Shown here one piece after another: positions 23,882-30,838 of a stretch of DNA of 31,390 nt; positions within the stretch are counted from its first letter, which is position 1; each line of letters starts with the position of its first letter. The translations under genes and the position numbers were made by a program. Under the pieces are notes generated by a model. It was not told the DNA's origin. It was given only the letters and a program-made list of their open reading frames with translations, and did not search any database. The DNA is from a virus, in IMG/VR virus record IMGVR_UViG_3300017991_000299, positions 1 through 31,390 of that record. One strand, given 5' to 3'.

Positions 23882-24386
23882 GTCTAAGGCAAAAGGAAGT
23901 GCCTATGAGAGGGAAATAGCCCAAAGACTAGAAAATTGGGTATATGAGACGTATCCAGAATTTAACGACGTAGAGTTCATACGTGTACCCAATTCAGGTG
24001 GTTGGAAAGAACGACCTGACATAGCTGGTGATGTATGCATGGGTAATGATATCTATAAATTATTGGTTACAATAGAGTGTAAAAGATTACGGCAGTTCCC
24101 CAAATTTTCTAATATATTCAGTGGGTGGGCTGATTTGAATTCTTGGTGGTGCCAAACCAGGAAAGAGTCTATACCTGATACAAAACCATTATTATTTATG
24201 CGAGAAGATAGATGTCCTACTTTGGTGGCGATGTTGAAGGATTGGGTATCGAGAGAGAGTGGGTACCAATATTTAGAAGAAGGTATTTTCCTATTCACAG
24301 ATGATTGGGGAGACAAGGTAGTGGTTATGGGTATAGATACACTATTTTCCCTAGTACATCCCACCAGTATAGTAGAATTAAAATAA
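23874..24386 (+). CDS. PD-(D/E)XK nuclease, Holliday-junction-resolvase-like
   Basis: 170 residues, ATG 23874 behind GAGGAGG. KGSAYEREIAQRLENW (7-22) with its Glu, then PNSGGWKERPDIAGDV (D about 51) and TIECKRL (E-x-K about 66-68), form the classic E...PD...ExK core. The length fits archaeal-Hjc-like and phage resolvases. The central RQFPKFSNIFSGWADLNSWW replaces the usual loop. It would cut branched DNA before packaging. Another PD-(D/E)XK function such as a replication endonuclease is possible. Confidence 0.82.
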   Translation: MPKSKAKGSAYEREIAQRLENWVYETYPEFNDVEFIRVPNSGGWKERPDIAGDVCMGNDIYKLLVTIECKRLRQFPKFSNIFSGWADLNSWWCQTRKESIPDTKPLLFMREDRCPTLVAMLKDWVSRESGYQYLEEGIFLFTDDWGDKVVVMGIDTLFSLVHPTSIVELK

Positions 24387-24418
24387 TAATACGTATATAG
24401 TATTGGGGAGGATAAGTT

Positions 24419-25063
24419 ATGCAATGTACTGCTACAGCTAAAAGTACTGGTGAGAGATGTCGCAGAAGAGCCGTCACAGGGTATAATGTATGCCAAGTCC
24501 ATGGCGCAGGATCGCCCAAGAAAGGTCGTCCAGGAGGTCGACCTCCTATCCATGGTAGGTATTCTACACGTATGCCTAAGGATTTAGTGCAAGTATTTGA
24601 AGAGATGAAAAAGGATCCTGATTTGCTTGCACTGAAGGACGATTTGGCTTTAATACAATTGAGGCTTGAGGAATTGACTTCGCAATTGGGGGATAATGAT
24701 CATGAGATATCCCATAAATTGGTAAGTAAGCTAGATACTGCTATATCTTTGGGTGATTGGGGTACAGTAATTGAAGTTAAAGAAGCTATGGAAGAGCATA
24801 GTGATATAGTATGGAAGCATATACAAGATACTTTAGATAGTAGAAACCGTTTATTAGATAGAGAATTTAAGAGATTAAAATTGATCGGAGAATTCATTAG
24901 CATACCTCAATTTTTAGCACTGTTGAATAGAATAAAATCAGTTATATATAAATATGTTATGCCTGACGATAGAGCAAAAGTTGCATATGAGATAAGAGCC
25001 ATGTTAGGCTTAACTACAGAAGAGATGGGAGATGGTGAAGAGGTTAAATTATTAGTAAAGTAG
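24419..25063 (+). CDS. Probable terminase small subunit (zinc-binding N-terminus)
   Basis: 214 residues, ATG 24419 behind GGGGAGG. The N-terminal ~45 residues carry C..C..C..H (CTATAKSTGERC, YNVCQVHGAG) followed by a Gly/Pro/Arg-rich basic segment (KKGRPGGRPPIHGRYS), a module often found in phage small terminases and other DNA-binding phage proteins. The rest is helical with an acidic C-terminus. Its position ahead of the large terminase (27445) fits, although a three-gene cassette intervenes. The terminase call is inference from the domain and location; a general zinc-binding DNA protein is the alternative. Confidence 0.6.
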   Translation: MQCTATAKSTGERCRRRAVTGYNVCQVHGAGSPKKGRPGGRPPIHGRYSTRMPKDLVQVFEEMKKDPDLLALKDDLALIQLRLEELTSQLGDNDHEISHKLVSKLDTAISLGDWGTVIEVKEAMEEHSDIVWKHIQDTLDSRNRLLDREFKRLKLIGEFISIPQFLALLNRIKSVIYKYVMPDDRAKVAYEIRAMLGLTTEEMGDGEEVKLLVK

Positions 25064-25071
25064 GAGGAGAT

Positions 25072-25836
25072 ATGTACATTAAAGTAGGTGGTTTCAATAT
25101 AGAGATAGAAGATTACTTAGATCTGCAAGAACCTAAGAAGGGCATAGATGCACATAATGCCCAAATTTTGAAATCGAGACATCAAAGAGATTCCAAGATA
25201 AATACGTGGGGCAACATAACGTTGTGCGAGAAAGTATTGGGGGAGAGTAAATGTAGTGTAGTGGAGTATTTTGGAGGATTAGGTATTACTACAGCAGCAT
25301 TACGAGATAAGTTTGATATAGAAATGCACACAGTAGTAGAAATACATCCGCCACTATGTAGACATTTGAGGGATAATTTTCCTGATATCAATGTTATAGA
25401 GGGGGATGCTCGTAAAGTAGCAGGAAAATTGGGGTATCATTCGTTGATGTTGTGCGACTTTCCTGCCTTCACTATTTTAAGATTAGATGATGTAGATGAT
25501 ATATTTTCTGCAGAGTTATTGAGAGACGATAGTCCGGATTATGTAGTATTCACAGACTCTGCATGGAGATGGTTGAGCTTAAACCTCAAGAATTATCAGA
25601 ATAGAGGATTACCAATATATACTAAACCAGATTATATAAAAGTACTATCTAATATGTTATATGATAGATATGGTTATAGTATTAAATATGCTCATACAGG
25701 CATAGTATGCGCGTATTGCCTTATGGTACGTGGGAAAGTTGAGGTCCAGATAAACAACATTGCAGGGGATGATGGGTCATACAATGTACATGGTAAAGAA
25801 TATGTATCATTTTGTATGGAAGATGGGGAGAAGTAG
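25072..25836 (+). CDS. Class I SAM-methyltransferase-like protein (copy A)
   Basis: 254 residues, ATG 25072 behind AGGAGG. SVVEYFGGLGITTAAL (62-77) is a SAM-binding motif I; VVEIHPPLCRHLRDNFP (about 88-104) gives motif II; GDAR gives motif III; LMLCDFPAF (about 123-131) stands where DPPY/NPPY (motif IV) is usual. The C-terminal part (DYIKVLSNMLYDRYGYSIKYA) is closely similar to that of the gene at 26680, so the two are paralogues flanking a PLP enzyme. The target is unknown: a DNA base, the amine on a modified base, or a protein. The altered motif IV could mean a non-methylating role. Confidence 0.7.
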   Translation: MYIKVGGFNIEIEDYLDLQEPKKGIDAHNAQILKSRHQRDSKINTWGNITLCEKVLGESKCSVVEYFGGLGITTAALRDKFDIEMHTVVEIHPPLCRHLRDNFPDINVIEGDARKVAGKLGYHSLMLCDFPAFTILRLDDVDDIFSAELLRDDSPDYVVFTDSAWRWLSLNLKNYQNRGLPIYTKPDYIKVLSNMLYDRYGYSIKYAHTGIVCAYCLMVRGKVEVQINNIAGDDGSYNVHGKEYVSFCMEDGEK

Positions 25837-26675
25837 TGGTGAGTGGTATAATATGCGATAATACTCCGTGGGAGGAGTATAATGGGATACACGTTAAACG
25901 GGAGGATCTTAGTTGCCCATATCCTGGACCGCAATTCAGTAAGATAAGAGGTGTATACAGAACACTGATGGGTATCAAAGAGGATAATGATATACCAGTA
26001 CCTATTGGTGTGTTAGATACACTCCATTCTAAAGCAGGATGGGGAGTAGCATATTTATGCAACGAACTAGATCTACCTTGTATAAATTTCTATCCCGTCT
26101 ATAAAGCAGATTTATTGGGAGATATGCGCAATTTGAGACAAGGGCAACGCATGTCTAAAAAGTTAGGTGCATTTTTAATACCTATGAGAGTATGGAAGAG
26201 TGCAGCTCTATACTACAGAGCTAGAAATAAATTGGAGGAAATGTCTCAAGGTATGGGGGTAATGTTGCCCAATGCTCTTAAGATTCCGGAGACTGTGCAA
26301 GCTACTGCAGAAGAAACTGCTAAATATACTCCCCCAGAATTGCGTCGCGGTACATGGGTGATATCTATATCCAGCGGTACTATTGCTGCGGGAGTTATCC
26401 AGGGTATGAAAAAGTACCATGAGGATATACGATTCGTGGTACATATGGGATATAGTAGGTCTGAGAAAAGTACTATTAAATACATACATAATATGGCAGG
26501 ATATAAGCCTGCGAACATCTCAGTAATAGACGAGGGTTACAGTTATAAGGATGGCGTAGATCTACAAGTACCATTTCCATGCAATAGGTACTATGATGCT
26601 AAGGCATGGAAATGGTTAGTAGATAATGTAGATAGACTACATAAACCTGTAATATTTTGGAACATAGGAGATTAA
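25836..26675 (+). CDS. Fold-type-II PLP enzyme, second copy
   Basis: 279 residues. GTG 25836 shares a base with the preceding TAG (TAGTG) and has GGGGAG (25824-25829) 6 bases upstream; GTG 25839 is equally plausible, and the TTG at 25812 is inside the SD region. VKREDL followed by GPQFSKIRG (K36) gives the PLP lysine, and ISISSGTIAAGVIQG (about 180) the phosphate-binding loop. The C-terminal VPFPCNRYYDAKAWKWL...KPVIFWNIG almost repeats the end of the enzyme at 14770. Compared with that copy it has an extra helical insertion near residues 120-165. It is flanked by two methyltransferase-like paralogues, and the three form a tight unit. Confidence 0.8.
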   Translation: MVSGIICDNTPWEEYNGIHVKREDLSCPYPGPQFSKIRGVYRTLMGIKEDNDIPVPIGVLDTLHSKAGWGVAYLCNELDLPCINFYPVYKADLLGDMRNLRQGQRMSKKLGAFLIPMRVWKSAALYYRARNKLEEMSQGMGVMLPNALKIPETVQATAEETAKYTPPELRRGTWVISISSGTIAAGVIQGMKKYHEDIRFVVHMGYSRSEKSTIKYIHNMAGYKPANISVIDEGYSYKDGVDLQVPFPCNRYYDAKAWKWLVDNVDRLHKPVIFWNIGD

Positions 26676-26679
26676 CGGT

Positions 26680-27441
26680 ATGAGAAAATTATTAGTGGAT
26701 AATAAGTACGAACTGCCTATACCCATTTACTTAGATCTAGATGCTAAGAAAACTGGGTCGCGTCCAGCATATGCTAGTATACTTAAACCCAGAGTTATGG
26801 CATCGGTAGCGAAGAATGCGTGGTGTACTGTAGAAGCGTATAAATATGTGATACATAACTATGAAGATTTGAATGGGGCAAATATCATAGAATATTTCGG
26901 AGGTATGGGATGCGTAACGGCTAAATTGTATCATGAATGCAGTACGCATTCACATATAGTGGTAGATATAGACGAGTCATTAGCCAGATATTTAAGAGAA
27001 ACATTTCCGGGCATAGAGGTATTGTGTGCAAATACTTTCGATTTGGTAGGGACTATAGATGATATAGATCTAGCTATTTGGGATTCTCCAAATAATACTC
27101 TTAAGAGGTTGGTAGAGAAAGGAGAGTTCTATTACGCTTTCAAAAAAGATTTAGTTAGAGATACTGCACCAACTTATGCTATAATTACAGATACTGGGTG
27201 GGGTTGGATCCATCTACATGTCGAGAAGTACAAAGCATTAGGGTTGCCTGTATGCGGTAGAGACAATTATCTAGAAGTATTATCAGACACGCTATACGAT
27301 ATGTATGGGTATAGTATTAGATTTGCGGCAACTCATAAAGAGGCTGCACATTTTGTAGTCACTAAGGGAAAACCAAAACCGTTTGATAAAGTAAGAGCGG
27401 AGGATTATGGAGGTAAAGATTTTGTAAGGTTATTAGAATAA
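26680..27441 (+). CDS. Class I SAM-methyltransferase-like protein (copy B)
   Basis: 253 residues, ATG 26680 with AGGAG 10 bases upstream. NIIEYFGGMGCVTAKL (68-83) is SAM motif I, IVVDIDESLARYLRETFPG (about 91-109) motif II, and AIWDSPNN (about 133-140) a recognisable motif IV, nearer to a working methyltransferase than copy A. DNYLEVLSDTLYDMYGYSIRFA aligns with copy A (25072) over the C-terminal part. It sits between the second PLP enzyme and the terminase ATPase gene. Likely target: DNA or the modified base, by context only. Confidence 0.7.
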   Translation: MRKLLVDNKYELPIPIYLDLDAKKTGSRPAYASILKPRVMASVAKNAWCTVEAYKYVIHNYEDLNGANIIEYFGGMGCVTAKLYHECSTHSHIVVDIDESLARYLRETFPGIEVLCANTFDLVGTIDDIDLAIWDSPNNTLKRLVEKGEFYYAFKKDLVRDTAPTYAIITDTGWGWIHLHVEKYKALGLPVCGRDNYLEVLSDTLYDMYGYSIRFAATHKEAAHFVVTKGKPKPFDKVRAEDYGGKDFVRLLE

Positions 27442-27444
27442 TAT

Positions 27445-28311
27445 ATGTCAGCAGTCATAGAAACAGTAGATGAGTGGACATTAAATATTATATCGGATAC
27501 TAGGGATGGCTTCCATAAATTAGAACGATATGGGAGTGATCCCATATCGTTTTTGTATGATTATATACCTGGCCTGAGACTAGCTCCATATCAAGAAGAA
27601 ATATTATCTAACATCCCTTCTCACCCTAGACAAGCAGTGCGTGGACCTCATGGATTAGGTAAAACCACTGTAAATGCACTATCTGTAATATGGTTCATAC
27701 ACACACAAAACCCAGATACAAAAGTTCCAACTACTGCTTCAGTATGGAGACAATTACTAGATTTTTTGTGGCCAGAAATAAATAAATGGGTGCGCAAGTT
27801 AAATTATGAGAAGATGGGAGTTACTCCATCTGATATAACCAAAATGCGGATGAATTTCTATGGGGCATCCGCATTTGCTATTACTTCCAAAGATCCTCAA
27901 TTGATAGAAGGAGCACACGCGGCAAAACTATTGTATATATTAGACGAAGCCAAAGCCATTCCTGACGATATATGGGATGCTGTAGAAGGAGCGTTTTCTT
28001 CAGGGACATGCTATCAATTAGCAGCATCTACTCCAGGTGTAAATCAAGGTAGATTTTTCGATATACATGATGGAAAACCTGGTTATGAGGATTGGCTGGT
28101 TCGTCATGTGACATTAGATGAAGCTATTGCAGCTGGTAGAGTTAGTAAGAAGTGGGCTTCCCAACGAGCCAAGCAATGGGGGAAGGATAGTGCTCTATAT
28201 CAAAATAGGGTATTGGGTGAGTTTGCTACAGATCAATCTGATGGGGTCGTATCACTAAGTAGTGTAGAAGAAGCAGTTCGTAGATGGTATGACAGGATGG
28301 ACAGCGCATGA
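27445..28311 (+). CDS. Terminase large subunit, ATPase part (split gene)
   Basis: 288 residues, ATG 27445 with only a weak AAGG upstream. LAPYQEEILSNI (about 48-59), Walker A RGPHGLGKTT (G67-T74), Walker B LLYILDEAKAIPDD (D167, E168) and a coupling region near AASTPGVNQGRFFD (about 192-205) are those of phage packaging ATPases. The protein ends at VEEAVRRWYDRMDSA, the point where single-gene terminases pass to the nuclease domain. The nuclease follows as a separate gene overlapping by ATGA. A terminator-like hairpin lies inside the 5' part (27524-27551). Together they cut and package concatemeric DNA. Confidence 0.92.
   Translation: MSAVIETVDEWTLNIISDTRDGFHKLERYGSDPISFLYDYIPGLRLAPYQEEILSNIPSHPRQAVRGPHGLGKTTVNALSVIWFIHTQNPDTKVPTTASVWRQLLDFLWPEINKWVRKLNYEKMGVTPSDITKMRMNFYGASAFAITSKDPQLIEGAHAAKLLYILDEAKAIPDDIWDAVEGAFSSGTCYQLAASTPGVNQGRFFDIHDGKPGYEDWLVRHVTLDEAIAAGRVSKKWASQRAKQWGKDSALYQNRVLGEFATDQSDGVVSLSSVEEAVRRWYDRMDSA
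27524..27551 (+). terminator. Terminator-like hairpin inside terminase gene
   Basis: AACGATATGGGA (27524-27535) pairs perfectly with TCCCATATCGTT (27540-27551) over a GTGA loop, a GNRA-type tetraloop in RNA, and TTTG follows. The 12-bp stem and short U run resemble an intrinsic terminator, yet it lies in the coding sequence about 80 bases after the start. It may be an attenuator or a codon-level coincidence. Confidence 0.45.
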
Positions 28312-28979
28312 CTAGTATAACTAGGTATATATTAGATAAGTGGCAAGAAGATAGTTCTATATCCCAAGACATAACTACTAGATTGACGATGGGTGTTGAT
28401 ATAGCCAGATTTGGGGGAGATAGAACATGGGTTACATACAGGACAGGTTCTGTAATTACTAAACTATTATCCGTAGAACCTATGGATACTATGGATACTG
28501 CTAAGACATTGTGGGAGATGGCTATAGAAAATGGTGTAGATGCTATGGGAGTCGATGTTATAGGAGTCGGTGCTGGGGTATATGATAGGTTGGTTGAAGA
28601 GAATGAACAGTACTCAGAACGTGGGGATGAGTTACCATTAGTGGTGTATCCTATAAACTCTTCTACATCAGCATCAGGATTAACAGATTTGAGCGGGGAA
28701 GTAGGATTTGTTAATCTACGTGCTGCAGGTTGGTGGTTAGTTAGAGAAATAATGCCATATATAGCCATACCTGATGAAGCGCAGTTGATAGCTGATTTGA
28801 CTGCACCAAGATGGGAAAATACGGCATCTGGGGCAATACTGATAGAAGGCAAGAAAAGTATGCGCAAGAGGCTAAAACGTTCTCCGGATGCTGCAGATAG
28901 TTTCATAATTTGCTTATTACTAGATGCAGTAGATCTATTGAATGTATCTGCGGAAAAGGGAGGGCATATTATATTTTAG
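28308..28979 (+). CDS. Terminase large subunit, nuclease part (split gene)
   Basis: 223 residues, ATG 28308 overlapping the ATPase stop (ATGA), with AGGATGG as a weak SD. The RNase-H-like nuclease fold is shown by MGVDIARFGGDR (D31), MGVDVIGVGAGVYDRL (second Asp near 84) and RSPDAADSFII (last Asp near 196-199). An in-frame TGA lies only five codons upstream of this ATG, so the frame is not simply continuous with the ATPase by a missed start. It must act with the ATPase product as the two halves of one motor-nuclease. Confidence 0.9.
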   Translation: MTSITRYILDKWQEDSSISQDITTRLTMGVDIARFGGDRTWVTYRTGSVITKLLSVEPMDTMDTAKTLWEMAIENGVDAMGVDVIGVGAGVYDRLVEENEQYSERGDELPLVVYPINSSTSASGLTDLSGEVGFVNLRAAGWWLVREIMPYIAIPDEAQLIADLTAPRWENTASGAILIEGKKSMRKRLKRSPDAADSFIICLLLDAVDLLNVSAEKGGHIIF

Positions 28980-29675
28980 ATGTTCTTCGATAAAGATACT
29001 ATGGTGAGTGCTGTTAATAATTATAATGATGGCGATAAAGAGGTATTGGTATACTTGTATGATAGTATAATACCACTTATCGCACATATATCAGATGTAC
29101 TAGGTTCTCATGATGAAGATATAGTGCATGATACTTTTATTGATGTAATTACAGATATATTGCCCAAATTTAATAAAAGGAGTACAAGTATATATTCATG
29201 GTTGTATAATTCTATAAAGCGTAAGATAATAGATAAATTGCGAGGGGATAGGACATTCACATGTGATGACGAAGATGGCGTATATGACTATTTAAGGGAT
29301 GAAGCCAGTGAGATGGGTATAGTGTATATACCTAGAAAATACTTATGTGAGATAATATGCGCTAGAGTAGGTGAAGGGTATATACAATTCGCCCATACTA
29401 TCATAGATTTCATATTATTAGGTAGTGCTGATTATAGATACCTTATGTCAATGGCTGAAGGGGATGGGTTAAACAGAAGTTCTGCGAGATTAGTGTATTG
29501 GATAATTATAACTAATATGCGGCTATGTAAATTAGATGAGGTAGATGAGGAGCGGTATGTGGATAGGGAAGATGAAGGATTGTTACCCGAATTAAGACAA
29601 ATTATAGGGGATGATCTATTTTATAAGTGTTGCACAGTATTTTCGGGCTACACTTTACGCTTTCCTGTACAATAA
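28980..29675 (+). CDS. Sigma-70/ECF-like factor, region 2
   Basis: 231 residues, ATG 28980 just after the previous TAG; the only SD-like sequence, GGGAGG at 28957-28962, is 17 bases away, so initiation may depend on coupling. Residues ~12-85 follow sigma region 2: DKEVLVYLYDSIIPLI, HDEDIVHDTFIDVITDIL (the D.EDI...TF pattern), YSWLYNSIKRKIIDKLRGD. The C-terminal part is divergent and I cannot find a clear region 4 there. It could direct late transcription, being placed beside the packaging genes. It is distinct from the other sigma-like protein at 9753. Confidence 0.65.
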   Translation: MFFDKDTMVSAVNNYNDGDKEVLVYLYDSIIPLIAHISDVLGSHDEDIVHDTFIDVITDILPKFNKRSTSIYSWLYNSIKRKIIDKLRGDRTFTCDDEDGVYDYLRDEASEMGIVYIPRKYLCEIICARVGEGYIQFAHTIIDFILLGSADYRYLMSMAEGDGLNRSSARLVYWIIITNMRLCKLDEVDEERYVDREDEGLLPELRQIIGDDLFYKCCTVFSGYTLRFPVQ

Positions 29676-29694
29676 CCGTATATAATATAGAATT

Positions 29695-30795
29695 ATGAGA
29701 GTACTTATATGTATCCCAACAAGTTTATTTGGGGGAGCAGAAAAGGTCGCTTTATATCACGCCAAATACTACCTAAGCATGGCTTGGGATGTACAACTGT
29801 TGGTATGGAGTGACTCATCTGGATCATTAGAGAAATATTTTCGTGAGTTGAGAGTACCTATCATACATTGGAGCCAATTAGATGGAGAGAAATTTATACA
29901 TAAATTGGTAGATGATAATATAACTCATGTATATCTTGCTGCTCCTATGAAATATACTGTCACTTTGTGTGATAAAGCAAGGTACATAGGATGGCGTGGT
30001 AAAATATTTATGGTGGTGCATAACGATTCACCTATTGTAATACAAAATCATGTACTGGATTATGGGGATAAATTAAACTGTTGCGTAGTAGTACATGAGG
30101 GCATAGAGCATGCTATACGGCAAGCAGGATCCTCTGTACCAGTACACTTATTACATAATGCAGTAGATAGAAGAATATTCTACTCAGATGATATGGTAAG
30201 GATGAGGGTAAGGAAAAAGTATGGCATATCTGATGAGTTGGTACTATATTGTTTAGGTAGAATAGATGCAAACAAGTATCTAGATGGTGCCATATTAGTT
30301 GCTGAGTATATGCGTGAGGAGTATGCATTAAAAATAAAATTAGTGATAATTGGCGATAGTAATATGCCTGCCCATTGGGACAATAGAGAAAAAGTATTGA
30401 AGTTAGGGCACCAAAAACTAGGTGACGATTTACTATTTATGGGATATACTCCTAATCCCGAGTTATATATACAGATGGGGGATATACACTTATCTACTTC
30501 ATACAGCGAAGGATTATCTATGGGTATATTGGAATCTATGTCTTGTGGGAGGCCAGTAGTTGCTACTGATGTTGGAGGAAATAAGTACGCTATACAAAGT
30601 GCAGGGCATTTAGTTAAAACTAATGATGATATTTTAGAGGGATGGCATCAAGATGATATCATTAGGTTTGCAGAGGCAACATTAGATATATATCGTAGAT
30701 ATGATATATATTCTGAAAGAGCTTCATTACAAGCTAAGAAATTTGATACTATCGATAATAGACATAAATTTGAAGTAATTATGCGAGGATTGTAG
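29695..30795 (+). CDS. GT4-family glycosyltransferase
   Basis: 366 residues, ATG 29695. There is no SD; a TATAAT at 29681-29686 just upstream has no good -35. LFGGAEKVALYHAKYY (about 10-25) is the GGAE-type acceptor loop. YCLGRIDANKYLDG (about 185) opens the second Rossmann domain, and SYSEGLSMGILESMSCGRPVVATDVGG (from about 268) contains the E-x7-E nucleotide-sugar motif of GT-B fold, GT4 enzymes. No signal or membrane segment. In a hypermodifying phage, glycosylation of DNA is one option, but host-surface, capsid or glycan targets are equally possible. Confidence 0.85.
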   Translation: MRVLICIPTSLFGGAEKVALYHAKYYLSMAWDVQLLVWSDSSGSLEKYFRELRVPIIHWSQLDGEKFIHKLVDDNITHVYLAAPMKYTVTLCDKARYIGWRGKIFMVVHNDSPIVIQNHVLDYGDKLNCCVVVHEGIEHAIRQAGSSVPVHLLHNAVDRRIFYSDDMVRMRVRKKYGISDELVLYCLGRIDANKYLDGAILVAEYMREEYALKIKLVIIGDSNMPAHWDNREKVLKLGHQKLGDDLLFMGYTPNPELYIQMGDIHLSTSYSEGLSMGILESMSCGRPVVATDVGGNKYAIQSAGHLVKTNDDILEGWHQDDIIRFAEATLDIYRRYDIYSERASLQAKKFDTIDNRHKFEVIMRGL

Positions 30796-30838
30796 TTATG
30801 GTAATCAATCGAGATAAAAAGTATGAGGAATTAAACAT

